A stretch of DNA of 22,280 nt. Source: an uncultured Granulosicoccaceae bacterium (lineage in GTDB: Bacteria > Pseudomonadota > Gammaproteobacteria > CALCKW01). A program made the position numbers and the translations under genes. The stretch is from positions 1 to 22,280 of the forward strand of contig CALDHJ010000362.1 of NCBI GenBank assembly GCA_937941555.1, given 5' to 3'. Positions 1 through 7,379 of this stretch are shown here, piece after piece (positions within the stretch are counted from its first letter, which is position 1; every line of letters begins with the position of its first letter). The notes below the pieces were generated by a model. It ran no database searches, was not told the origin of the DNA, and worked only from the letters and a program-made list of their open reading frames with translations.

Positions 1-777
1 CTGATCACCGCCGCCACCGCACAATGGCACGACTTCGAGGTGTTGCGTGACGCACTGCCGGCAGACGGCAGCATCAGCCTCAGCGACCACACCACCGAGT
101 TCTCGACCTTGATCGTGAGCGGACCGGAATCACGCGCGCTGTTTGAAGGCCTCAGCGATGACGCCGACCTGAGTTTGAGCTGGCTCAGCGTGCAACGCGC
201 CACGGTCGCGGGCAAATCCGCCACGCTCGCTCGGGTGAGCTTCGCTGGCGAACTCGGTTGGGAAGTGCACGCCAAAAACGCCGACATCCCGGCTCTCTAT
301 GAAGCGATCACCAAAGCCGGCGCGAAACCCTTCGGCATGTACGCTCTCGATTCGATGCGACTCGAGAAGGGATACCGCACCTGGAAGGGCGATCTCTCGA
401 CTGACTACAGCCTGGTACAAGCCGACCTCGGGCGCTTCATCAAGCTCGACAAAACGCAGGACTTCCCGGGCAAGACCGCGATCCAGACTGAAATACAAGC
501 CGGTCCGAGCAAGCGTTTCGTACACCTTGAAGTCGACGCGGGCGAGTGTGACGCACCCTACATGTCGACGGTGTGGCAGGGGGACGAGATCGTCGGCGAG
601 ACCACGTCCGGCGGCTGGGGTTACCGCAGCGAGAAGTCACTCGCACTCGCCATGCTCAAGAGCGAGCTCGCCGAACCTGGCACCGAGATCGAAGTCGACA
701 TCTACGGCGAACGCCGCAAGGCGACGGTCATGAGCGGCCCCGCCTGGGATCCGAAGAACGAGCGCATTCGCGCCTGA
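1..777 (+). CDS. Dimethylglycine/sarcosine dehydrogenase-like protein, C-terminal GcvT region (5' partial)
   Basis: The reading frame is open from base 1, so the N-terminal part, presumably an FAD-binding DAO domain, lies outside the window. The visible ~258 residues match the folate-binding GcvT/aminomethyltransferase half of dimethylglycine or sarcosine dehydrogenases. Signs are a GELGWEVH stretch, a Met-Tyr-Ala-Leu-Asp-Ser-Met-Arg-Leu-Glu-Lys-Gly-Tyr-Arg run, a WKGDLSTDY segment followed by LGRFIKLDK and FPGK, and a terminal barrel with GETTSGGWGYR. Family members oxidise N-methylglycines and pass the one-carbon unit to tetrahydrofolate, as in glycine betaine catabolism. The exact substrate cannot be decided without the flavin domain. 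A strong terminator follows within 20 bases, so this is the last gene of its transcript. Confidence 0.85.
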   Translation: MITAATAQWHDFEVLRDALPADGSISLSDHTTEFSTLIVSGPESRALFEGLSDDADLSLSWLSVQRATVAGKSATLARVSFAGELGWEVHAKNADIPALYEAITKAGAKPFGMYALDSMRLEKGYRTWKGDLSTDYSLVQADLGRFIKLDKTQDFPGKTAIQTEIQAGPSKRFVHLEVDAGECDAPYMSTVWQGDEIVGETTSGGWGYRSEKSLALAMLKSELAEPGTEIEVDIYGERRKATVMSGPAWDPKNERIRA

Positions 778-794
778 GCAAACGGCTCGCTACC

Positions 795-822
795 AGCCCC
801 GCCTTGTGCGGGGCTTTTTCTT
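795..822 (+). terminator. Rho-independent terminator after the dehydrogenase gene
   Basis: The 8-base arms AGCCCCGC (795-802) and GCGGGGCT (808-815) pair perfectly around the 5-base loop CTTGT. A T-rich tail, TTTTTCTT, follows. It lies 18 bases after the stop codon at 777 and reads in the direction of that gene. Confidence 0.9.
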
Positions 823-910
823 GAAGGGATAAAACGACCAACCTCGAGTTGCCTGCGGCAGCCACTCTTGGGTAGGGTGCCACAGTGTTCTCGCCAGTCG
901 CGACGCCCCC

Positions 911-1291
911 ATGGTCACACCGCTCTACGCCGCCCTCATCGCCATCCTGTTCATCGGACTGAGCTTTCGCACGCTCACCCTGCGCCGACGACTCGGCGTC
1001 GCGATCGGCACCGGCGACAACCTGGCACTCGAACGCGCCATCGCGGCGCACGCCAACTGCGCAGAATACGTGCCGATAGCGCTCTTGATGCTGTTTTTCC
1101 TCGAGCAACTCACGGGCTCCGCCACCACCGTGCACGTGCTCGGCATCGCGCTGGTGACGGGCCGCGTGGTGCACGCCTACGCCGTGAGTCAGGTGGATGA
1201 AGACATTCGCCTGCGGGTGTTGGGCATGGTGCTGACCCTCGGCTGTCTGATCTCGGCCACGCTCCGCGTGTTGACGCACTACCTCAACTGA
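911..1291 (+). CDS. MAPEG family membrane protein
   Basis: A 126-residue protein with about four hydrophobic segments (roughly residues 3-22, 52-68, 73-92 and 100-122). The MAPEG signature is visible: a charged RAIAAHANCAEYVPIALL stretch (about residues 43-60), in which Arg, His-Ala-Asn and Glu-Tyr-x-Pro are the conserved positions. MAPEG proteins include glutathione transferases and eicosanoid enzymes of eukaryotes; the small bacterial YecN-like members are mostly uncharacterised. A glutathione-linked detoxification role is a family-based guess. The gene has its own leader after the upstream terminator and converges on the isocitrate lyase-family gene with a 12-base gap. Confidence 0.85.
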   Translation: MVTPLYAALIAILFIGLSFRTLTLRRRLGVAIGTGDNLALERAIAAHANCAEYVPIALLMLFFLEQLTGSATTVHVLGIALVTGRVVHAYAVSQVDEDIRLRVLGMVLTLGCLISATLRVLTHYLN

Positions 1292-1303
1292 TCGGCGCCC
1301 TGC

Positions 1304-2071
1304 TCACTGCGCAGTGGCGTCACCGTAGCCCGCGGCAAAATCCGCCATGGCGCGGCGCCAGGGGCCCGGCCCGTGGCTCACGCGCGCCACGCCAGCGCCG
1401 GTGAGCTCACCCAGGCTTGGCATTTTGCCCATGACCATCACGTTGACCGGCAACGGGGAGGCTTCGCACAGGGTTGCAATATTCGGCAGCGCCCGCAGTC
1501 CCGGCGCAAAGAACCCGCTCGCACCCGCGCCCGCGTAGGCAACCGCCCGCGATGTCGCCTCCGCCAGCAGTGCAGCCGGGTCATCCTCTTTTGAGGCTTT
1601 CAGGTACACATCGGTGCGGGCGTTGATGAAGAAGGACAGGCCCTCGGCCTCGGCCATGGCGCGAATCGCCTGGATTCGTTCGACCTGCGCGTCGACAGCG
1701 TGCAACCCGCTGCCGCCGACGATCTGGTCTTCGAAGTTGATGCCGACGACGCCAAGGCCCATGAGCGCCTTCACGTTGTCGGCCACCGCGTCGGGTGCCT
1801 CGGCATAGGCGCCTTCGAAGTCGACACTGACAGGCACCTCAACACAGGCCACCATGCGCTCGACGGCCTGCAACAACGCCGCCATCGGCAGCGCCTGCCC
1901 GTCGGCATAGCCGAGTGAACCCGCGACCGACCAACTGCCGGTCGCAACAGCCGGGGCGCCAGCGTCGGCGAGTGCCTTGGCGCTACCGGCATCCCACATG
2001 TTGTAAAGCACGAGCGGGTTGCCCGGCACGTGCAGCTGTTGAAAACGGAGAGCGAGTTCGGTCTGGTTCAC
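1304..2071 (-). CDS. Isocitrate lyase/phosphoenolpyruvate mutase family protein
   Basis: A 255-residue TIM-barrel protein of the ICL/PEP mutase superfamily, with a GTG start. Visible marks are NMWDAGSAKAL near the N-terminus, a metal-site strand VSVDFEGAY around residue 102, GINFEDQ around residue 135 and INARTDVY around residue 168. The flexible-loop KKCG motif of true isocitrate and methylisocitrate lyases is absent where expected, so C-C lyase activity on those substrates is unlikely. Relatives are usually annotated as carboxyvinyl-carboxyphosphonate phosphorylmutase or oxaloacetate decarboxylase-like, mostly without evidence. The substrate is unknown. The gene diverges from the sulfotransferase unit across 156 bases. 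No strong ribosome binding site precedes the GTG, so the start is the least certain part. Confidence 0.82.
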   Translation of the reverse strand: MNQTELALRFQQLHVPGNPLVLYNMWDAGSAKALADAGAPAVATGSWSVAGSLGYADGQALPMAALLQAVERMVACVEVPVSVDFEGAYAEAPDAVADNVKALMGLGVVGINFEDQIVGGSGLHAVDAQVERIQAIRAMAEAEGLSFFINARTDVYLKASKEDDPAALLAEATSRAVAYAGAGASGFFAPGLRALPNIATLCEASPLPVNVMVMGKMPSLGELTGAGVARVSHGPGPWRRAMADFAAGYGDATAQ

Positions 2072-2227
2072 AGATCGTTACCGGGTGACGCGGCAGTTCG
2101 GCCAGCAGAGCACTCCAACATAAGGATCAACAGCGGTCGCTGCAAGCCATTCACCCCCTGCGACAGAGTCGACAGTGCAGGCACCGCACTCTAATGTGAG
2201 CTCATTGCGAGGCTGAGCGGCACCCCA
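2072..2227. other. Divergent intergenic region between the ICL/PEPM gene and the sulfotransferase operon
   Basis: This 156-base spacer must carry promoters for both directions. A weak sigma-70-like pair for the plus strand can be proposed: TCGACA at 2169-2174 and TCTAAT at 2190-2195. Its spacing of 15 bases is short, so I hold it only lightly. GAGG at 2210-2213 is a possible but distant ribosome binding element for the ATG at 2228. I see no terminator or convincing operator palindrome. Confidence 0.3.
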
Positions 2228-3259
2228 ATGACTACAACCGACTGGACCGTCGAGGACGCACGCGCGCTGCGTGCTGAAGTGAACGCCCAGCGCACGCGCC
2301 ACGCTCGTTTGAAACGCCTGGCCAGGCCTGCTGTGCACGCCGGCTACCGGGTTGCGCGCCTGATCACACGAGGCGGCAGCGATCAACGTGTGATGCACAA
2401 AGCCGCCGCCCGCATGAACAGCAACCAGACGTCGGCTTTCGACGGCTACTCCCCCCGCCAGGGCGATGTCGTCGTGTCAGCTTATTTCAAGGCCGGCACC
2501 AACTGGGTGATGCATATCTGCCACCAGATCGCTCACCTCGGACAGGCCGAGTTCGAGCATATCCAGGACGTCATACCCTGGCCTGACGCCGCGCAACCCC
2601 GATTCTGGATCAACCTGAACGATCCACTGCCCTACCACTCCCCAACCGGATTGCGCGTGATCAAATCGCATCTCCCGGCCAATCTCGTACCGAACCGTTC
2701 CGCGGCGCGCTATGTCGCGGTCACACGCGACCCCAAAGACTGCGCGGCCTCAGGGTACCCGTTCTTCAATAGGTTGCTGTTCGGCCCGGCCAGTCCCCCG
2801 CCTGACCCGTGGCTCGCCTTCTGTTCGAGCGAACACGCTATCTGCGGCCCCTGGAGCCAACACGCTGCGAGTTGGTACGCGCGGCGTGACGAGCCCAATG
2901 TGTTGTTCCTGCACTACGAAGACATCAAGCGCGAGCCGGCGGACACGGTCGACACGCTCGCCGCGTTCCTCGGCGTGACACTGGACGCACCCGCGCGCGA
3001 ACAAGTCATTGCCCGCACCGACTTTGCCGCGATGAAAGCCGACAACCACAAGTTCTACCCCGTGAACCAGTCGGCCTGGTCCAGCCGCGGTGGCGCGATC
3101 ATCCGAGCCGGCCGGGTCGGGGACAGCGCGACACTCTTCAGTGCGGCGGCGCGCAGGCAATGCGACACGCGCATCGCCTCGCAACTCGCCAAGCTGGATA
3201 GCCAGTTTCCCTACCACGCCCGATACGGCCAACAGACTGACGCGGAGCCGTTGGCATGA
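2228..3259 (+). CDS. Sulfotransferase domain protein (PAPS-dependent)
   Basis: A 343-residue protein with the sulfotransferase fold. The 5'-phosphosulfate loop is YFKAGTNW (residues 86-93), with Lys88 at the catalytic lysine position of the usual YPKSGTTW. The likely catalytic base is His148 in IKSHLP. The 3'-phosphate-binding segment is RDPKDCAASGYPF (167-179). Near the C-terminus IIRAGRVGD (about 293-301) corresponds to the RKGxxGDW motif that closes over PAPS, but its Trp is replaced. Such enzymes move a sulfate group from PAPS to a hydroxyl or amine; the acceptor cannot be read from sequence. There is no signal peptide, so it is probably cytosolic. It is the first gene of a three-gene unit; its end overlaps the GMC oxidoreductase start by 4 bases (ATGA), which implies coupled translation. 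Confidence 0.85.
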   Translation: MTTTDWTVEDARALRAEVNAQRTRHARLKRLARPAVHAGYRVARLITRGGSDQRVMHKAAARMNSNQTSAFDGYSPRQGDVVVSAYFKAGTNWVMHICHQIAHLGQAEFEHIQDVIPWPDAAQPRFWINLNDPLPYHSPTGLRVIKSHLPANLVPNRSAARYVAVTRDPKDCAASGYPFFNRLLFGPASPPPDPWLAFCSSEHAICGPWSQHAASWYARRDEPNVLFLHYEDIKREPADTVDTLAAFLGVTLDAPAREQVIARTDFAAMKADNHKFYPVNQSAWSSRGGAIIRAGRVGDSATLFSAAARRQCDTRIASQLAKLDSQFPYHARYGQQTDAEPLA

Positions 3260-4860
3260 AGGAGCAGACCTACGACTACGTGATCGTCGGCGGCGGCGCA
3301 GCCGGCTGCGTGCTCGCGAGCCGCCTCGCGACCGACAGCGACGCGCGCGTGGCACTGGTCGAACGCGGCGACGCCGACACCAATCGCTGGATACACATCC
3401 CGGCCACATTTTTCAAAGCGCTGCAAAGCCGTGATACCGACACCGTCACATCCGAGCCCGACCCCTCACTCGACGACAAACCCTTCCCGGTGCCGCAAGG
3501 CCGCGTGCTCGGTGGCGGGTCGTCGGTCAACGGCATGATCTACATGCGCGGCCAGGCGGCCGACTACGACGACTGGGCTGATCGACACGGTTGCATCGGG
3601 TGGTCCTACGCCGACGTGCTGCCGGTCTTCAAGCGCCAGGAGCGCAACACCCGCCTCGCCGATGCCTACCACGGCACGGACGGGCCACTGGTGGTCGCGG
3701 ACCCGTCAGCCCCGCATCCGGTCGCCGCCCAGATCATCGCCGCCGCCCACTCGGCCGGCATAGCCGCCACCGACGACTTCAACGGCGCCTCACAGGCGGG
3801 TGCAGGCTGGTATCAGGTCACGGCGCACGCGGGCAAACGCCAGTCAGCTGCGACCTGTTTTCTCAGGCCGGCGTTGACACGCGAGAACCTGACCGTGCTA
3901 ACCCACCATCACGCTGCACACATCGAGTTCAGCCAACGCCGTGCCACTGCCCTGATCTGCCTCGATGCGCACGGTGAGACCCTGAAACTCAGGGCGGCGC
4001 GCGAGATCGTGCTGACGGCCGGCAGTTTTCACAGCCCCAAGCTCCTGATGCTGTCCGGCATTGGCCCGGCAGCCGAGCTTCGACGCCACGGCATCCGCGC
4101 GTTGCACGACACCGCCGGCGTCGGCGCCAACTACCAGGACCACGTCGGTGCCCCGGTCACGAGGCGGCTCAAGGACGCGCGCGGTCTGTTTGGTGCCGAC
4201 ACGGGCCTGGCCGCACTCCGACATGGACTCGACTACGCGCTGTTCAAACGCGGGCTGCTGACCAGCAACCTGCTGCAAGCCGGCGCCTGCGTCGACACCA
4301 CCGGCAGTGGCCGGCCGGACGTTCAATACAACTTCGCCCCGTTTGCACCCGACGCACCGGGTAAGCCACCCTTGCCCTTTCACGCCATTCAGGTACACCC
4401 GATGACGATGCGTCCGCGCTCGCGCGGGTATCTCGGGCTCGCCTCCACCGACCCACGCGACGCACCACGCTTTCACGCCTCGACGCTGTCGGATGACCAC
4501 GACCTCGACACCCTGCGCCGCGGGGTTCGCCTGGCGCGCGACATCTGCGAGCAACCAGGACTGCGTGAACTCCTGGGAGACGAAGTCTGGCCTGGCGCAG
4601 ACGTCAGCAGCACCACCGGATCAAACGCACTCGACGACGCGATTCGGGCCCAGGCCCGCACCATCTTTCACCCGGCCGGCACCTGCCGCATGGGCAGCGA
4701 CGGCGAGGCCGTCGTCGACACACAGTTGCGGGTACGCGGGGTCGAGGGGCTTCGCGTCGCCGACTGCTCGGTCATGCCCGCGCTGACCTCGGGCAACACC
4801 AACGCACCGACCCTGATGATCGCGGACCGCTGCGCTGACGCGATCTTGTCGGACGACTAA
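3256..4860 (+). CDS. GMC-family FAD-dependent alcohol oxidoreductase (choline dehydrogenase-like)
   Basis: A 534-residue glucose-methanol-choline oxidoreductase, about the normal family length. The dinucleotide fold YVIVGGGAAGC lies at residues 8-18. GMC signature 1 (GRVLGGGSSVNGMIYMRG) lies near residue 85 and signature 2 (TAGSFHSPKLLMLSGIGP) near residue 255. The catalytic His is His472 in FHPAGTCRMG, and Asn516 in SGNTNAPT sits 44 residues later, the same spacing as the His/Asn pair of choline oxidase. The enzyme should oxidise a primary or secondary alcohol to a carbonyl using FAD. It shares an ATGA overlap with the sulfotransferase, and the cupin gene follows after 11 bases, so the three probably act in one pathway. 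Without a betaine aldehyde dehydrogenase or BetI nearby, I would not call it betA. Confidence 0.9.
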   Translation: MKEQTYDYVIVGGGAAGCVLASRLATDSDARVALVERGDADTNRWIHIPATFFKALQSRDTDTVTSEPDPSLDDKPFPVPQGRVLGGGSSVNGMIYMRGQAADYDDWADRHGCIGWSYADVLPVFKRQERNTRLADAYHGTDGPLVVADPSAPHPVAAQIIAAAHSAGIAATDDFNGASQAGAGWYQVTAHAGKRQSAATCFLRPALTRENLTVLTHHHAAHIEFSQRRATALICLDAHGETLKLRAAREIVLTAGSFHSPKLLMLSGIGPAAELRRHGIRALHDTAGVGANYQDHVGAPVTRRLKDARGLFGADTGLAALRHGLDYALFKRGLLTSNLLQAGACVDTTGSGRPDVQYNFAPFAPDAPGKPPLPFHAIQVHPMTMRPRSRGYLGLASTDPRDAPRFHASTLSDDHDLDTLRRGVRLARDICEQPGLRELLGDEVWPGADVSSTTGSNALDDAIRAQARTIFHPAGTCRMGSDGEAVVDTQLRVRGVEGLRVADCSVMPALTSGNTNAPTLMIADRCADAILSDD

Positions 4861-4871
4861 GGAGACACACC

Positions 4872-5249
4872 ATGACCCCAAACTTCTTCAACCTGAACGA
4901 CACCACTGGCGGCATCGAACGCGAACTCGCGCCGGGGATCACGACACGCATCCACACCGGCGAGCACGCTATGGTGTCGGTCGTGCGCTTCGACGCCGGT
5001 ATCCGCGGCACGGTACACCACCACCCCGAGGAACAGTGGGGGCTCTGTGTCGAGGGCGGTGGTACGCGCTTTCAGGGTGATCTCGCCGTGGCGGTTGCAC
5101 CAGGGGATTTCTGGCGCACCCCGGGTGGCGTGCCCCACACCATGGAGGCCGGCGACGACGGGCTTGTCGTCATGGACGTGTTCGCGCCGCCGCGCAAAGC
5201 CTATACCGAACCCGGCAGCGGTTTTGCCGCCGAGTCCGACACCGACTAA
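4872..5249 (+). CDS. Small cupin-domain protein
   Basis: A 125-residue single-domain cupin. Motif 1 is GTVHHHPEEQWGLCVEGGG (about residues 44-62), giving His, His and Gln/Glu as metal ligands. Motif 2 is PGDFWRTPGGVPHTM (about 78-92) with the last His ligand. The tail VFAPPRKAY resembles KdgF-like cupins that linearise unsaturated sugar products, but sequence alone does not fix the reaction; isomerase, lyase and dioxygenase activities all occur in this fold. A good ribosome binding site, AAGGAGA at 4859-4865, overlaps the stop codon of the GMC gene and sets the start at 4872. The gene ends 5 bases before the convergent peroxidase stop, with no visible terminator between them. Confidence 0.85.
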   Translation: MTPNFFNLNDTTGGIERELAPGITTRIHTGEHAMVSVVRFDAGIRGTVHHHPEEQWGLCVEGGGTRFQGDLAVAVAPGDFWRTPGGVPHTMEAGDDGLVVMDVFAPPRKAYTEPGSGFAAESDTD

Positions 5250-5254
5250 CCGAT

Positions 5255-7255
5255 CTACTGCAACTCTGACACGAGGAACACATTCGGCTGGATGTCGCCA
5301 TCCAACAAGGCCGTGTTGTTGACGATCACGTCCGTCAGGGTCTGCTGATAACTCAAACCGGTTTCCGCCACCAAGGACGCGAGATCATCGTTCCAGAGGT
5401 AGAAACGCGGGTCGCCATCGCGCAGCGCCGCAAACTGGTGCGCCCACATCGCGTGTTGCAGCTCACCGAGATCCGAGCCGACAGGGCGCGGTTCGGACAC
5501 CATGCCCACAAAGGCATCGACCTGATCGACATCGCCATAGAGCGCCTGCAAGCGGGCCGCAAGTGTGCTGCGGCGCACCCCGACCACGGCCTCGCCATCT
5601 GCTGCGTCGGTGCCGGGGATCAGCACGTTGCCGTCAGCATCGCGGAGTTCGACAAAATCCATGATGGCCGGGTTGTTGATCGCGTCCCCCGCCGCAAGCA
5701 GCGGATCACCGCGGTCGAAATCAGCCGTTGCCTCGCCCGTGATCTCGGTGAAGCTGCCCACGGCTGGCAGGCCATAGGCCACGCGCAGGCTGTTGTAGTC
5801 GGGGATGCCGTGGTCGCGCTGGCGAAAGACGTCTAGCGCGCCAAGATCACTGACGAGGTTGAAACAGGTCGGCAATTCCACGCCGTCGAGGCAGGCGTCC
5901 GGGTTCGTGATGTCGGTACGCGGCAATTGGAACAACACGCTGCGCAACTGGTTGTCGATCTGCTCGTCGTTCAGATACTGCGCCTCGGCACCCAGACCCG
6001 CGGCGACCGGACCGACGCCGAGTAACGCGAGCAGACGCGGATTGGCGAAGGCGACGTTGAGTGGCACCGCCAGCTCCACTTCGTTGCCAAGCACCTCGAT
6101 CTCGATGCCCGTATCAGCAAAGGCGGCGAGCTCGGACTCGCTGAAGTGGCCGACGTCCACGGCCATTTCGATCTCGCCATGAATCATGCTGTGGGCGCGA
6201 AACCCCACGGTTGCAAATTCGTTGGTGACGCGCGCGTCGACATTGGGCTGATAGCCGTTGGCCGCCGGCAGCTGTACGCCAAGCGCCGGCAGGAACTCGT
6301 TGTAGGTGATGTACTGGGTGGTGGCAATCACGAGCTGGCGCGCCGCCTGAAACTTGCGCTGTTCCGACCAGTCAGCGGGCAGCAGCGAGACGAGACGATT
6401 GTGCTCACGCGCAAAGAGCGTGTGGGCTGCGGTCAAACCGATATTCTCGTTGGCTCGCACATCGCCGGTGACAACTGTTTCCGCGCCAGCAACATCCGCC
6501 CGCAGCCGGCCAACGATTTCCATCTCCGGCGCACTCGTGGCATCGCCGCGCGCGTTGGCAGTGGGCAGCGTGTTGTCACTGCTCATGAGCAAGCGTGCCC
6601 CGTTATTGCGCCGATCGCCGTCGACGGGCCCCTCGCGCAACCACTCCTGGCGTTCACGGCTGCCGTAGACGGCCCAGCCATCGAGCAGCGGCGTCACGGT
6701 GTTGATCTGTTCGCGCGGCGTGGTGACCCCGGTGCCGGGAGCCGCGGCACTGCGGGTCATGCTCAGCGCGTTGGCGCTATTGGAGAAGTGCTCCAGCGGA
6801 TCAAATTCATCGAAAGGCTGCTGCACCACTTCGTCCCCGCCCTGGCGCAGTCCGATGTTGTGGTCGACAAACTGGCCCCAGGTCCAGGCCCATTGCGTGA
6901 CTCCGTTCTCCGAGAACAGGTTCTGCGCCCCGTCGGCGAAGACGCGGTTACTCAGATAGCGCAAGTCAGGCCCGCTCATCATGGCGCCGATGCCGTCTGC
7001 ATACTGTGCAGGTGCAACCCTGCCGTAGGGCAGGCCTGCGGGAATACGGCTGTCGTTGTCGCGCTCACGGTCGCGTCGGCGTTGCCGGGGCGCGGTCGAA
7101 CCGTCCTGCTGCACGGCGACGTCACCGAAACCGAGTTGCTCGAGCAGGCTTTGCGCCCGTATCTCGTGCGGTGTGCTGATCAAGCCAAGAGCCGTCGCGA
7201 CTGCCAATGCAGTACCGGCGAGGCGGTGGGGTCTTTTTTGTGGCTGTTGCGCCAT
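5255..7255 (-). CDS. Exported animal-type haem peroxidase
   Basis: The start at 7255 gives 666 residues opening with a Lys/Arg-containing N-terminus and a hydrophobic stretch (about 12-28) ending near IRAQS, read as a signal peptide. A TTG start 84 bases further up would bury this signal. Peroxidase-cyclooxygenase hallmarks are present: distal His132 in WGQFVDHN, catalytic Arg267 in GDVRANEN, LTAAHTLFAREHNRL just after it, and proximal His355 in FRAHSM. QRDHGIPDYNSLR near the C-terminus is also typical. Asp131 and Glu270 match the two residues that bind haem covalently by ester bonds in myeloperoxidase; its third link, Met, is Asn271 here. Family members use peroxide to oxidise halides or phenols, mostly outside the cytoplasm. 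The substrate is unknown. Confidence 0.9.
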   Translation of the reverse strand: MAQQPQKRPHRLAGTALAVATALGLISTPHEIRAQSLLEQLGFGDVAVQQDGSTAPRQRRRDRERDNDSRIPAGLPYGRVAPAQYADGIGAMMSGPDLRYLSNRVFADGAQNLFSENGVTQWAWTWGQFVDHNIGLRQGGDEVVQQPFDEFDPLEHFSNSANALSMTRSAAAPGTGVTTPREQINTVTPLLDGWAVYGSRERQEWLREGPVDGDRRNNGARLLMSSDNTLPTANARGDATSAPEMEIVGRLRADVAGAETVVTGDVRANENIGLTAAHTLFAREHNRLVSLLPADWSEQRKFQAARQLVIATTQYITYNEFLPALGVQLPAANGYQPNVDARVTNEFATVGFRAHSMIHGEIEMAVDVGHFSESELAAFADTGIEIEVLGNEVELAVPLNVAFANPRLLALLGVGPVAAGLGAEAQYLNDEQIDNQLRSVLFQLPRTDITNPDACLDGVELPTCFNLVSDLGALDVFRQRDHGIPDYNSLRVAYGLPAVGSFTEITGEATADFDRGDPLLAAGDAINNPAIMDFVELRDADGNVLIPGTDAADGEAVVGVRRSTLAARLQALYGDVDQVDAFVGMVSEPRPVGSDLGELQHAMWAHQFAALRDGDPRFYLWNDDLASLVAETGLSYQQTLTDVIVNNTALLDGDIQPNVFLVSELQ

Positions 7256-7273
7256 GGGCGTTCTCGTTGTGGG

Positions 7274-7302
7274 GTTATGCCCTTCAACGCACGTCCAGCC
7301 AA
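7274..7302 (-). promoter_or_regulatory. Candidate promoter for the haem peroxidase gene
   Basis: Read on the minus strand, TTGGCT (complement of 7297-7302) and CATAAC (complement of 7274-7279) are separated by 17 bases. Each matches the sigma-70 consensus at 4 of 6 positions. The expected transcript start would leave only about a dozen leader bases before the ATG at 7255. It is a visual call only. Confidence 0.3.
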
Positions 7303-7342
7303 AGGGTTGACACCCGCCCCCGCTCAAGCGCGCGGCCACTCA

Positions 7343-7355
7343 GTCGCTATGCGAC
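7343..7355. repeat. Short inverted repeat in the peroxidase/TMEM43 divergent spacer
   Basis: GTCGC (7343-7347) and GCGAC (7351-7355) form perfect arms around TAT. It lies 25 bases before the TMEM43-TerB start and about 90 bases upstream of the peroxidase start. It could be an operator, but a 5-base arm in GC-rich DNA can occur by chance. Confidence 0.25.
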
Positions 7356-7379
7356 CAATAAGCCCCTCCGGATGCCACC

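Noticed and set aside
3256..5249. GMC oxidoreductase plus cupin as a DMSP (DddA/cupin DMSP lyase) or choline (BetA) pathway
   Set aside because: No DMSP-CoA, BetB, BetI or transporter genes are present, and the cupin resembles KdgF-like proteins more than DddQ/DddW/DddK; the substrate remains open.
7307..7312. Perfect TTGACA as a -35 for the TMEM43-TerB gene
   Set aside because: The sequence 15-19 bases downstream is GC-only and has no -10-like hexamer, so I could not support a promoter.
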